From Primorskyibacter aestuariivivens (GTDB lineage: Bacteria; Pseudomonadota; Alphaproteobacteria; Rhodobacterales; Rhodobacteraceae): a stretch of DNA of 64,000 nucleotides. Location: positions 248,001 to 312,000 of the forward strand of contig NZ_JAQIOZ010000004.1 in assembly GCF_028023675.1 (NCBI RefSeq), written 5' to 3'. The notes below the pieces were generated by a model. The model did no database searches and was not told where the DNA came from. It saw only the letters and a list, made by a program, of their open reading frames with translations. The position numbers were made by a program, and so were the translations under genes. Below are positions 33,975-42,784 of this stretch, piece after piece; within the stretch, counting starts at the first letter, position 1; every line of letters starts with the position of its first letter.

Positions 33975-35354
33975 CTACATGTTCCCCGGTGGCAGCAGCT
34001 TGCCCGGATTGAGAATGTTCTTGGGGTCATAGGCGGTTTTGATCGCGCGCATATAGCTGAGCGCTGGCCCGTGTTCGCGCGCCATATAGGCCTGTTTGCC
34101 GATGCCGATCCCGTGTTCGCCGGACACCGTCCCGTCAAGCGCGAGGGCGCGGTCGTTCAACTCGTTCACGAAATCCTTGCAGGTTTGCAATTCCGTGGCG
34201 TTGTCCGGGTTCACGCGCAACCCGCAATGGAAATTGCCGTCCCCCACATGGCCCACGATGGTCGAGGTGATGCCAAGCTCTTGCGTCCGGGTCTCGGCCC
34301 AGGTCACCGCTTCGGCCAGCTTGGAAATGGGGACGCAGACATCGGTCGCCATGGTGCGTTTGCCGGGGTCGAGCGCGTTATTGGCGTAATGCGCGCCGTG
34401 GCGCAGCGCCCAAAGACGGTTTCGCGCCTCGGTGCTTTCGGCTTTGGCAAACCCCGTTGCACCGAATTCTTCGGCGATCTCGCCAAACGCGCCAGCCTGT
34501 TCACGTACCGCGTTGGGCGAGCCCTGAAACTCAAGGAAGAGATGCGGTTTTTCCGGCAGGCCCGCGCCATTGTGCAGGTTGAAGCCGCGCACCATCATGG
34601 CATTGACCAGCTCGATCCGGGCCATTGGGATGCCCGATTGAATGGTCAGGATCACGCAATTCACGGCATCTTCGACGCTGTCGAACCGGCAGGTGGCGGC
34701 AGAAATCGCCTCGGGCTGGCCCTGAAGCTTTAGCGTCAGTTCGGTGATGATACCCAAGGTGCCTTCGGACCCCACCAGCAGATGGGTCAGGTCATAGCCG
34801 GTCGAGGATTTCCGCGCCTGCGACCCCGTGCGGATGATCGTGCCGTCGGCCATCACGGCCTCAAGCGCCAGAACGTTTTCACGCATCGTGCCGTAGCGCA
34901 CCGCCATGGTGCCCGAGGCACGCGTCGCCGCCATGCCGCCGATGGAGGCATTTGCACCGGGATCAATAGGAAAGAACAGCCCCGTGGCGCGCAGCTCTGT
35001 ATTCAGCGCTTCGCGGGTCATCCCGGGCTGGACCACGCAATTCAGGTCCTCGGCATTTACCGCCAGAAGCTTGTTCATCCGCATCATGTCGAGGCTGATC
35101 CCGCCCTTGATCGGAAGGTGCTGACCTTCAAGCGAGGAGGCAGCGGCAAAGGCGGTCACCGGGCAGTCATGGGCGTGGCAGATCCGCAGGATTTCGGACA
35201 CCTCTTCGGTGCTTTCAGGAAAGGCCACGGCATCCGGCAGTGCGGTTGCGTAATAGGATTCATTCTGCCCGTGCTGCGCGAGATGGCTTTCGCCGGTGGT
35301 GAGGCGGTCGCCAAGAAGCGCGCGCAGCTCTGTCAGGGCCTGTTCGGTTGCCAT
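33975..35354 (-). CDS. FAD-linked oxidase, GlcD/D-lactate dehydrogenase type
   Basis: This 459-residue flavoprotein has the PCMH-type FAD-binding domain (VTAFAAASSLEGQHLPIKGGISLDM; ATRASGTMAVRYGTMRENVLALEAVM) and a C-terminal domain ending ISGEHGIGIGKQAYM with metal-binding residues (the VGHVGDGNFH segment). Members oxidise D-lactate, D-2-hydroxyglutarate or glycolate. No glcE/glcF genes follow, so a single-subunit D-lactate dehydrogenase-type enzyme is more likely than a glycolate oxidase complex. It lies downstream of the alkB-like gene on the same strand, with a double hairpin between them. Confidence 0.87.
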   Translation of the reverse strand: MATEQALTELRALLGDRLTTGESHLAQHGQNESYYATALPDAVAFPESTEEVSEILRICHAHDCPVTAFAAASSLEGQHLPIKGGISLDMMRMNKLLAVNAEDLNCVVQPGMTREALNTELRATGLFFPIDPGANASIGGMAATRASGTMAVRYGTMRENVLALEAVMADGTIIRTGSQARKSSTGYDLTHLLVGSEGTLGIITELTLKLQGQPEAISAATCRFDSVEDAVNCVILTIQSGIPMARIELVNAMMVRGFNLHNGAGLPEKPHLFLEFQGSPNAVREQAGAFGEIAEEFGATGFAKAESTEARNRLWALRHGAHYANNALDPGKRTMATDVCVPISKLAEAVTWAETRTQELGITSTIVGHVGDGNFHCGLRVNPDNATELQTCKDFVNELNDRALALDGTVSGEHGIGIGKQAYMAREHGPALSYMRAIKTAYDPKNILNPGKLLPPGNM

Positions 35355-35456
35355 GTGATGGGTTCCCTTGCGAGAAGATTGGTTGCGGGATCATTGCGCA
35401 GCCTTTGGGGCAGACACAAGGGCCGGGCTTTTTCGCCGGTTCCGATCTGGCGAGGG

Positions 35457-35500
35457 CAAATTCCTTCGAAGGAATTTGCAAATCTTTTGGAAAAGATTTG
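35457..35500. repeat. Two back-to-back palindromes (double hairpin)
   Basis: Two adjacent palindromes are present. The first, 35457-35478, has perfect 11-bp arms (CAAATTCCTTC/GAAGGAATTTG). The second, 35479-35500, has 10-bp arms (CAAATCTTTT/AAAAGATTTG) around GG. They lie downstream of the alkB-like gene on the minus strand. A similar pair is found at 63651-63698, so this is a recurring gene-end structure, possibly a terminator or transcript-stability element. Confidence 0.8.
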
Positions 35501-35523
35501 CGTCCCCCTTTGTCAAAAAGCGG

Positions 35524-36666
35524 TCAGCGCGGCGTCGGCGTGGTCGCCTTGTTGTAAGGCTTCCAATCGGTGATTTCCGGATAATACATCGCCCGCCATG
35601 CCCGCACGCGGGGGTTCATGACGCGCCGCCACAGCGGCGGGATCAGTGCCGCGATGGTCATGATCGGATAGCCATAGGGCAGCTGTGGCGCATCGGCCTC
35701 GGTGTAGTTCTGTAACAGCGGGAAGCGCCGGTCGGGCTTGTAATGATGGTCGGAATGGCGCTGGAGATTGATCAAGAGCCAGTTCGACGCTTTGTGCGCG
35801 GCGTTCCAGCTGTGGCGCGGCTGGACATGTTCGTATTTGCCTTCGCCCAGATGTTTGCGGGTTAACCCGTAATGCTCCACGTAATTGACCAGTTCCAGTT
35901 GCCAGATCGCGGTGAAGGCCTGCAACACGAACAGGCCAAGCCCCATCCATCCGCCCAGAAGCGCCGCGAGCCCCAGCATCAGCGCCTGAAGCGTCCAATA
36001 ACGCAGGAACGGATTGGATGGGTGCCAGAACCCCACGCCCTTGCGCGCCAGCATCTCCTTCTCCGCCTTGATCGACGACCGGAATGACCCGCGCAGCACG
36101 CGCGGAAAGAAAAGGTGGAAATTCTCGCTATAGCGCGCGGTGACCGGGTCGCGCGGGGTGCCGACATAGCGGTGATGGACCAGCAGGTGTTCAGACCGGA
36201 AATGCGAATAGAGTACCATGGCCAAAAGGATATCGCCCAGCCAGCGCTCGAACTTGTTCTTCTGGTGCATCAGTTCGTGGCTGTAATTGATCCCGATGGT
36301 GCCGGTGATCACGCCCACGCCAAAGAACAGCACCACGGTTTCCAGCGTGCCCAGATGCTCGGCGCGCGGGACGTACCAGATCAGCCCGAACAGCGTGAGA
36401 AACTGTGCCGGTGCCCAAAGAAGAGTGAGCCGCTTGTACCAGCACAGTACATCGTCCGGGGTTTGCGGATCGGCGTTTTCAAGGTTGAGACCTGTCAGCG
36501 CATCCAGTGCGGAAAACAGGTACCACGTGGCCAGGGGGGCAAGGATCACGGTCCAGCCGCCAACGGTTGCGCTGATCCAGATCAGCGGGATCAGCAGGAA
36601 CGAGGCCCAGAAGGGAGCGGCGGATTGCCAGCGGATCAATCTTGACCGGGGGATATCTGTTCTCAC
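35524..36666 (-). CDS. alkB: Alkane 1-monooxygenase (AlkB-type membrane hydroxylase)
   Basis: This 380-residue membrane di-iron enzyme would hydroxylate medium-chain alkanes or similar terminal methyl groups. The histidine boxes are in place: HELMHQKN (about 130), HLLVHHRYVGTPRDP (about 160), NYVEHYGL (about 260) and LQRHSDHHYKP (about 300), with about six hydrophobic segments. The start is GTG at 36666 with GGAG 7-8 bases upstream. No rubredoxin or rubredoxin reductase gene is adjacent, so electrons must come from proteins encoded elsewhere. The family also includes xylene monooxygenases, so the alkane substrate is likely but not certain. Confidence 0.88.
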   Translation of the reverse strand: MRTDIPRSRLIRWQSAAPFWASFLLIPLIWISATVGGWTVILAPLATWYLFSALDALTGLNLENADPQTPDDVLCWYKRLTLLWAPAQFLTLFGLIWYVPRAEHLGTLETVVLFFGVGVITGTIGINYSHELMHQKNKFERWLGDILLAMVLYSHFRSEHLLVHHRYVGTPRDPVTARYSENFHLFFPRVLRGSFRSSIKAEKEMLARKGVGFWHPSNPFLRYWTLQALMLGLAALLGGWMGLGLFVLQAFTAIWQLELVNYVEHYGLTRKHLGEGKYEHVQPRHSWNAAHKASNWLLINLQRHSDHHYKPDRRFPLLQNYTEADAPQLPYGYPIMTIAALIPPLWRRVMNPRVRAWRAMYYPEITDWKPYNKATTPTPR

Positions 36667-36800
36667 GGGTCTGCTCCGCCTGTTGGTCTTGAGGCCATGT
36701 AATCCGATTTTATGGCGGTTTTAGGTCTGGTCCAACCGGATCGTCCTTGCGTCACGTCAAATCGGGCGAAAATCTTGTGGTGCGTGGCCGGGCCCACCGG

Positions 36801-37910
36801 CTAGCTGCGCGTGATATCAAACGCTTTGCGCATCACCGTGGGCAGGTCCGAGGGGCGAAACTCCTCTGCCGCGATGAATTCGCCGCGTGCAGGCTGGCGA
36901 TCCATCGGGACCAGCGCGGTTTTCACGGCAAGTCGCAGGTGAAAATGGGTGAAGGTATGGCGCGCCTCTGCGCCCGCGTCTTTCCATTCCGCGCGGATGG
37001 GTGGGGCAGGGGTGGGGGTGCCTTCGTCCCACTCCGATCCGGGCCAGCCAAGCATGCCGCCCAACAGCCCCTTGTCCGGTCGACGTTCCAGCAAAATCGC
37101 CCCATCCACCCGGCGCGCGATATAAGCGATGCCGAAACGGGTGGGTTTCGGTTTTTTCGGGGTCTTTTTCGGCAGCTCAGCCGCCGTTCCATTGGCGCGG
37201 GCCAGGCAATCGGGCCGCCATGGGCAGATGCCGCAGGCCGGGTTCTTGGGCGTGCAGATCGTGGCCCCCAAGTCCATGATGGCCTGAGCGTAGTCGCCGG
37301 GGCGTTGCCTGGGCGTGATGATGCGGGCCGCTTCGGTCAGCTCAGCCTTGGCCTTGGGCAGGGGCGTGTGAATGTCGTGCAGGCGGGCGATCACCCGCTC
37401 GACATTGCCGTCTACCACGGTTTCCGGCAGGTCAAAGGCGATGGCGGCAACTGCGGACGCCGTGTAAGGTCCGATGCCGGGCAGCGACAGAAGGTCAGCA
37501 TGCGTGCCGGGGAATATGCCATCATGCTCGGCCACCACAGCGCGGGCGCATTTCAGCAGGTTGCGGGCGCGGGCATAATAGCCCAGCCCCGCCCATTCCC
37601 CCATGACATCCGCATCCGGCGCGGCGGCCAGATCGGCAACCGTCGGCCAGCGCGCGGTGAACCGGTGGAAGTAGTCCCGGACGGCGGCGACGGTGGTTTG
37701 TTGCAGCATGACCTCGGACAGCCAGACGCGGTAGGGGTCGGGCCGCACCCCGGAACGGCGCGCATCGGGACCCACGCGCCATGGCATGACGCGGGCATGC
37801 CGGTCATACCAATCAAGAAGCTCGGCAGAGAGGACGTCTGGGTCGCGCAAGAAGTTGCTCGCTGATTCTGGGATTGGTCGGGTTTCGCTGGCATGCGCCG
37901 CGATGCGCAC
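36801..37910 (-). CDS. mutY: A/G-specific adenine glycosylase
   Basis: This 369-residue DNA repair enzyme removes adenine opposite 8-oxoguanine. It has the EVMLQQTTV segment with catalytic Glu, the helix-hairpin-helix LPGIGPYTASAVAAIAF with downstream catalytic Asp, the 4Fe-4S loop CTPKNPACGICPWRPDC (Cys-X6-Cys-X2-Cys-X5-Cys) and a C-terminal NUDIX-like domain that reads 8-oxoG. The start is GTG at 37910. Only 30 bp separate it from the divergent DciA-like gene, which also starts with GTG, so the promoters must overlap or lie in the opposite gene. Confidence 0.95.
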   Translation of the reverse strand: MRIAAHASETRPIPESASNFLRDPDVLSAELLDWYDRHARVMPWRVGPDARRSGVRPDPYRVWLSEVMLQQTTVAAVRDYFHRFTARWPTVADLAAAPDADVMGEWAGLGYYARARNLLKCARAVVAEHDGIFPGTHADLLSLPGIGPYTASAVAAIAFDLPETVVDGNVERVIARLHDIHTPLPKAKAELTEAARIITPRQRPGDYAQAIMDLGATICTPKNPACGICPWRPDCLARANGTAAELPKKTPKKPKPTRFGIAYIARRVDGAILLERRPDKGLLGGMLGWPGSEWDEGTPTPAPPIRAEWKDAGAEARHTFTHFHLRLAVKTALVPMDRQPARGEFIAAEEFRPSDLPTVMRKAFDITRS

Positions 37911-37940
37911 TAGAATAGTGCCCGCACAAGGGAGTCAATC

Positions 37941-38450
37941 GTGACCGAACGCAGACCCACGACAAAAGGATTTGCCCGCACCTCGTCGCTGCTGGACAAA
38001 CGCATACGACGGGCGAGCGAGAGCCGTGGCTTTGCGGAATCCCGTGTGCTGACCCACTGGGCCGAGATCGTCGGCGAGGATGTGGCCGGGATGGCACGTC
38101 CGGTAAACGTCTCTTTTGGCCGGGGCGGCATTGGCGCGACGCTGACCGTTCTGACCACCGGGGCGCAGGCACCGATGCTGGAGATGCAGAAAGAGCGCAT
38201 TCGTGAGCGGGTTAACGCGGTCTACGGCTATAACGCCATCTCGCGGGTGCGCATTACCCAGACCGCGCCAACCGGATTTGCCGAAGGTCAGGTGCAGTTC
38301 GACATGTCCCCCAAGGCCCGCGCCACACCCGAACCCAGCCCCGAGATCACGCGCGCGGCCGCCGATTATGCCGAAGAAGTGAACGACCCAAGCCTCAAGG
38401 CAGCGCTTGAAGCTTTGGGCAAGAACGTTTTATCCAAGACCAAACGTTGA
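37941..38450 (+). CDS. DUF721/DciA-like protein
   Basis: This 169-residue protein has a DUF721 domain (about residues 30-120: LTHWAEIVGEDVAGMARPVNVSFG and ERIRERVNAVYGYNAISRVRITQT). DciA proteins of this family load the replicative helicase in bacteria that lack DnaC. The basic N-terminus and disordered Pro-rich C-terminal part fit. The start is GTG at 37941 with AAGGGAG seven bases upstream. The next gene, a DsbA-like protein, begins 24 bp after its stop, as often seen in Rhodobacteraceae. Confidence 0.8.
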   Translation: MTERRPTTKGFARTSSLLDKRIRRASESRGFAESRVLTHWAEIVGEDVAGMARPVNVSFGRGGIGATLTVLTTGAQAPMLEMQKERIRERVNAVYGYNAISRVRITQTAPTGFAEGQVQFDMSPKARATPEPSPEITRAAADYAEEVNDPSLKAALEALGKNVLSKTKR

Positions 38451-38474
38451 TTTCCCTTTCCGAAAGGACGCACC

Positions 38475-39149
38475 ATGAACCGCTTGATCCCCGTGGCCAT
38501 TCTGGCTGTCATTCTGATTGCCGGTGGCGGTTGGTTCCTGAGCCAGGGCGGCTCGACCCCGCCGGATGTGCCGCTGGGTGCCGCCGATGCACAGGAAAAC
38601 GCGGAAGAGGTGGATACCTCCTCTATCGTTGAGATGGTACAAGGCGACGCTGATGCGCCTGTGACCGTTGTCGAATATGCAAGCTACACCTGCCCGCATT
38701 GCGCGACCTTCCACAATGGTCCCTACAAGAACCTGAAATCCGAATATATCGACACCGGCAAGGTCAAGTTCGTCTACCGAGAAGTGTATTTCGACCGCTA
38801 CGGGCTTTGGGCGTCGATGATCGCGCGCTGCGGCGGGCAGGAGCGGTTCTTTGGCATCACCGACCTGATCTTCAAAGGGCAGTCCGAATGGGTGCGCGCG
38901 GGCGAGCCTGCGGCGATTGTCGAAGAGCTGCGCAAGATCGGGCGTCTGGCGGGGTTGGACAACGATCAGCTTGAAGCCTGTCTGCAGGATGGCGACAAGG
39001 CCCAGACCCTTGTGGCGTGGTTCCAGCAGAACGCGGATGCCGACGATGTGCGCAGCACGCCGTCCTTCATCATCGACGGTTACAAGTATTCCAACATGGC
39101 TTGGGATGAAATGAAGGCGATCATCGACGGCAAGCTGGGCACGGAATGA
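38475..39149 (+). CDS. DsbA-family thiol:disulfide oxidoreductase
   Basis: This 224-residue protein has an N-terminal signal or anchor (LIPVAILAVILIAGGGWFL, residues 4-22) and a periplasmic thioredoxin-fold domain with the active site CPHC at residues 73-76. The cis-Pro segment STPSFIIDGYKYSN is near the C-terminus. It is the Rhodobacteraceae DsbA/Com1-like type that introduces disulfides into exported proteins. It has GAAAGGA upstream and overlaps the CoA transferase gene by 4 bp. Confidence 0.9.
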   Translation: MNRLIPVAILAVILIAGGGWFLSQGGSTPPDVPLGAADAQENAEEVDTSSIVEMVQGDADAPVTVVEYASYTCPHCATFHNGPYKNLKSEYIDTGKVKFVYREVYFDRYGLWASMIARCGGQERFFGITDLIFKGQSEWVRAGEPAAIVEELRKIGRLAGLDNDQLEACLQDGDKAQTLVAWFQQNADADDVRSTPSFIIDGYKYSNMAWDEMKAIIDGKLGTE

Positions 39150-40261
39150 GCGCAGGCAAGGGGCCGCTTGCGGGTCTGAAAGTCGTCGAACTTGCGCGTA
39201 TTCTGGCCGGTCCATGGGCTGGCCAGACGCTGGCCGATCTGGGTGCCGAGGTGCTCAAGCTGGAAAGCCCGGCGGGGGATGATACCCGTCGCTGGGGGCC
39301 GCCCTTTGTCGAGAAGGACGGCGATATTTCGGCTGCCTATTTCCATTCCTGCAATCGTGGCAAGGACAGCGAGGTCGTGGATTTCCGCACGCCCGAGGGG
39401 CAGGCGCGGGTGCGCGAGTTGGTGGCAGATGCCGATATCCTGATCGAGAATTTCAAGGTGGGCGGGCTGGCCAAATACGGGTTGGACTATGACAGTCTGA
39501 GCGCGGTTAACCCCGCGCTGATCTATTGCTCGATCACCGGTTTCGGGCAGGACGGTCCCTATGCCCACCGCGCCGGATATGATTTCATCATTCAGGGCAT
39601 GTCGGGGCTGATGTCCATCACCGGCGAAAAGGGTGGCCAACCGCAGAAATGCGGCGTGGCGATCACCGATATCTTTACCGGGGTCTATGCATCGACAGCG
39701 ATCCTTGCCGCGGTGCATCAGCGCCACGCGACCGGTCGCGGTCAGTGGATTGACATGAGCCTGTTGGATACGGCGGTTGCGGTGACGGCCAATCAGGCGA
39801 TGAATTACCTGTCGACCGGGGTGGCGCCGGGGCTCATGGGCAATGCGCATATGAACCTGACCCCTTACCAGGTCTTCGATTGTGCGGATGGTTTCATTAT
39901 CATCGCCACTGGCAATGATGCACAGTACCAGCGGCTCTGCGATCTTCTGGGTGTGCCCGAGATGGGGCAGGAGCCGCAGTTCCTGACCAATGCCGACCGG
40001 TTGGCCAATCGCGACGAGATGACGGCACGTCTGACCGAACGGACGATGACATTTGCCAAGGCTGACCTGCTCGCCGCCTGCGAGGCGCGCGGCGTACCCG
40101 CCGGGCCGATCAACGACATGGCCGAGGTCATGGCCGATCCGCAGGTCAGGGCGCGCGGCATGCAGATCGAGGCCGAGGGCGTGCCGGGTGTGCGCTCGCC
40201 ATTCCGATTCTCGGATGCGGCATTGGCGTTGGACAAAGGTGCGCCGAAGCTTCCGAAATAA
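39146..40261 (+). CDS. CaiB/BaiF-family CoA transferase
   Basis: This 371-residue class III CoA transferase moves CoA between carboxylic acids. The N-terminal GLKVVELARILAGPWAGQTLADLGAEVLKLE is typical of the family, as are GYDFIIQGMSGLMSITG, which contains the catalytic Asp region (GVAITDIFTGVYA), and the C-terminal GVPAGPINDMAEVMADPQV. Substrates cannot be inferred. Its start codon overlaps the DsbA-like gene (GAATGAG), although the functions seem unrelated. Confidence 0.9.
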   Translation: MSAGKGPLAGLKVVELARILAGPWAGQTLADLGAEVLKLESPAGDDTRRWGPPFVEKDGDISAAYFHSCNRGKDSEVVDFRTPEGQARVRELVADADILIENFKVGGLAKYGLDYDSLSAVNPALIYCSITGFGQDGPYAHRAGYDFIIQGMSGLMSITGEKGGQPQKCGVAITDIFTGVYASTAILAAVHQRHATGRGQWIDMSLLDTAVAVTANQAMNYLSTGVAPGLMGNAHMNLTPYQVFDCADGFIIIATGNDAQYQRLCDLLGVPEMGQEPQFLTNADRLANRDEMTARLTERTMTFAKADLLAACEARGVPAGPINDMAEVMADPQVRARGMQIEAEGVPGVRSPFRFSDAALALDKGAPKLPK

Positions 40262-40374
40262 CCCGCTACATACCGGTCCGAATGCGGCATTTTCTCAAAT
40301 GTCGCAGATTGCATGCTTCCCGTGGTGCAAATTCTGCTCTATGAGAGGCCCGACAACGATAAGAAGCAGGCAAC

Positions 40375-41409
40375 ATGGTCGATCAAACCGCCTCTCAACC
40401 GCAGGGGCATGAACACCGGCCTGCACGAGACTGGGTCAGAATTCTAGCCAAATATCGCGAACCGGACGTGACGCGCAGCGCTTTTGAGCTGGTCGTGACC
40501 CTTTTGCCGTTTTTGGCACTTTGGGCACTTGCCTGGTGGGCGCTCGAGATCAGTGTCTGGCTGAGCATCGCGCTCTCGCTGGTCAACGGTGGGTTTGTCG
40601 TTCGGCTTTTTGCGATCCAGCATGATTGCGGGCATGGAGCCTTTTTCAACAACCGCACTCTCAGTGACTGGGTGGGGCGCGTTCTGGGTGTGCTGACGTT
40701 AACGCCCTATGATGTCTGGCGGCATTCGCATTCGATCCATCACAGCGCGGCGGGCAATCTCGAACGGCGCGGGATCGGCGATGTGCACACGCTGACCGTG
40801 GCCGAATACCGGGCAATGTCGCCGCTGGGGCGGTTGCATTACCGGCTTTACCGGCACCCGCTGGTGTTGTTCGGGCTTGGGCCGTTCTACCTTTTCTTCC
40901 TGCAAAACCGCCTGCCCGTGGGTTTCATGGACCAGCCACGGTTCTGGATCAGCGCCATGGCGACCAACGCGGCCATCCTTGCCCTATGGGTCGGAATTTA
41001 TGCGCTGGGCGGCTGGGCACCGCTTCTGTTCATCTACCTGCCCTCGACGCTCATGGCCGCATCGGCTGGGGTCTGGCTGTTCTATGTGCAGCATCAGTTC
41101 GAGACGACGCTCTGGGACTGCGAGGAAGACTGGCAGCTGCACGAGGCGGCGCTGCATGGCTCATCGCATTACGTGATGCCCGGGGTGCTGCAATGGATCA
41201 GCGCCAATATCGGCATCCACCATGTGCACCATCTCTACAGCCGCATCCCGTTCTACCGCCTGCCCGATGTGCTGCGCGATCATGCGGAGCTGGATGAGGG
41301 CAACCGCATGACCATTCGCGAAAGCCTGGCAAATGCGCGGCTGCACCTGTGGGACGAAGGCAGTCGGCGGCTGCTGTCCTTTGCTGAGGCGCGGCGGGTT
41401 CCGTCCTAG
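40375..41409 (+). CDS. Membrane fatty acid desaturase
   Basis: This 344-residue integral membrane di-iron desaturase has the three histidine boxes HDCGHGAFF (about residue 83), HSHSIHH (about 119) and HHVHHLYSRIP (about 283), with four or more hydrophobic segments between. The DesA/omega-3-like pattern suggests introduction of a double bond into an acyl chain of membrane lipids, though related enzymes act on other lipids. It is preceded by a 113-bp noncoding stretch and converges on the DUF2189 gene with 4 bp overlap. Confidence 0.88.
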   Translation: MVDQTASQPQGHEHRPARDWVRILAKYREPDVTRSAFELVVTLLPFLALWALAWWALEISVWLSIALSLVNGGFVVRLFAIQHDCGHGAFFNNRTLSDWVGRVLGVLTLTPYDVWRHSHSIHHSAAGNLERRGIGDVHTLTVAEYRAMSPLGRLHYRLYRHPLVLFGLGPFYLFFLQNRLPVGFMDQPRFWISAMATNAAILALWVGIYALGGWAPLLFIYLPSTLMAASAGVWLFYVQHQFETTLWDCEEDWQLHEAALHGSSHYVMPGVLQWISANIGIHHVHHLYSRIPFYRLPDVLRDHAELDEGNRMTIRESLANARLHLWDEGSRRLLSFAEARRVPS

Positions 41410-42272
41410 CTCTTGGCCTGTTCCACTGTGGCGCGGTAGAGATGCCACGTGGCGTGGCCCAGCACTGGCAGGACAAAGATCAACCCGACAAACAGCGTCG
41501 CAAAGCCCAGGCCCAGCCCGATGGCGACGATCAGGCCCCAGGCGAGGGTCGCCACAGGATTTTTGCGCGCCACGGCAAGCGATGTGGTCACCGCGCGGGG
41601 CAGGCCCACATGGCGGTCCACCAGCATCGGGAACGACACGAGGCTGACCATCAGCGCCAGAAGCGCAAATACAAAGCCCACGGCGCAGCCCAGGAGGATC
41701 ATCGTCCAGCCCGCGCCGGTGGTGAATACATCACTCAGGAACGCGCCGACCGAGGCGTGCGGCTCGGGGCCGAGCGTGGCGGAATGGATATAGAAGGCCG
41801 CGACCATCCAGACGGTGAACAGCGCAAGCAGGTAACCGCCCAACACCATGATAGGCGCTGCAGCCGGGGAAAAGGCAATACCAAGCGCATCGCGCCAGTT
41901 CGCATCGCGCCCTGCTTCGCGGCGGCGGCTCATTTCATAGAGCCCGACGCCCGCGACCGGACCCAGGATCGCGAACCCGGCCATGAGCGGGAAGACCAGC
42001 GGCAAAAGCGTGCCATTGGCAGCAAAAAGGGCCAGCGCAAACCCGATTACCGGGTAGAGCACCACCATCCACATTACATCGGTGCGCATGGCTACAAAGT
42101 CGTCATAGCCCTTGTGCAGCGCGGTTTTCAGATCGGATATGCCGATGGATCGCACGCGGATGGGCGCGTCGTCGTGAGAGGCGATTTCCGCGACGATTTC
42201 GCCCGCGTTCCTGGCCCCAAGGCCCAGCGCCTGCGCCGTCCATGAGAGGGGATTGCCGATTGTCTGTGCCAT
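41406..42272 (-). CDS. DUF2189 family membrane protein
   Basis: This 288-residue protein has about six hydrophobic segments, with the family block PIRVRSIGISDLKTALHKGYDDF at about residue 37 and the C-terminal LPVLGHATWHLYRATV. It is labelled in some genomes as cytochrome c oxidase subunit I-related, but no heme or copper ligand pattern of an oxidase is visible. Function unknown. It stands alone and overlaps the end of the convergent desaturase gene. Confidence 0.85.
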   Translation of the reverse strand: MAQTIGNPLSWTAQALGLGARNAGEIVAEIASHDDAPIRVRSIGISDLKTALHKGYDDFVAMRTDVMWMVVLYPVIGFALALFAANGTLLPLVFPLMAGFAILGPVAGVGLYEMSRRREAGRDANWRDALGIAFSPAAAPIMVLGGYLLALFTVWMVAAFYIHSATLGPEPHASVGAFLSDVFTTGAGWTMILLGCAVGFVFALLALMVSLVSFPMLVDRHVGLPRAVTTSLAVARKNPVATLAWGLIVAIGLGLGFATLFVGLIFVLPVLGHATWHLYRATVEQAKS

Positions 42273-42448
42273 AATCCTGTCCTTGCCGTTTGCGTTTGCT
42301 TCACGGGTCCGGACGGGTTTCGGTATCCGGAACCCTTTGGGGGAAGTGTAACAGGTTTCGACGGGCTTTGGGCGCGGCTCACGCAGACGTGCTTGGACGG
42401 GAGCGGGCTGGCCTCACGCGGATCGCAGGGATGCGGCTGAGCGGTTTC

Positions 42449-42463
42449 ACGGCATGATGCCGT
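42449..42463. promoter_or_regulatory. Small palindrome before the YciI-like gene
   Basis: ACGGCAT-G-ATGCCGT is a perfect 7-bp inverted repeat centred 29 bp upstream of the ATG at 42485, just before the ribosome binding site (AGGGAGGC). It could be an operator or a leader hairpin. No other copy was seen in the window. Confidence 0.35.
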
Positions 42464-42484
42464 CGTGATCCAAGGGAGGCCGGA

Positions 42485-42784
42485 ATGGCGCATTTCATCC
42501 TGTTCTACGACTATATCCCCGACTATATGGCGCGCCGTAGCGCCGATCGCGATGCGCATGTGGCCTATATCCGGCCTTGGCTGGAGCGTGGAGAGATTTT
42601 GCTGGGCGGGGCCTTTGCCAATCCCGCCGATGGGGCGGCCATCGTGTTTAGCGTGGACGATGCAAACAAAGTTGAGGATTTTGCGGCCGCCGATCCCTAT
42701 GTGCTGAATGGTCTGGTGACGCGCTGGTATGTGCGGGAATGGACGACCGTGGTCGGGCGGGATGCGGCGCAACCGATCTTATGA
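42485..42784 (+). CDS. YciI-family protein
   Basis: This 99-residue ferredoxin-like fold protein of the YciI/YCII family has the conserved RDAHVAYIRPWLERGEILLGGAF segment (His and Asp positions of the putative active site) and the C-terminal DPYVLNGLVTRWYVREW. Family members include dehalogenase-like and dioxygenase-associated proteins; the function here is unknown. The last 6 bp overlap the end of the convergent dnaE2 gene. Confidence 0.85.
   Translation: MAHFILFYDYIPDYMARRSADRDAHVAYIRPWLERGEILLGGAFANPADGAAIVFSVDDANKVEDFAAADPYVLNGLVTRWYVREWTTVVGRDAAQPIL

Noticed and set aside
42273-42484. Possible tRNA or small RNA between the DUF2189 and YciI genes
   Set aside because: No cloverleaf, T-loop GTTCRANNC or terminator was found; only a short palindrome near the YciI start.
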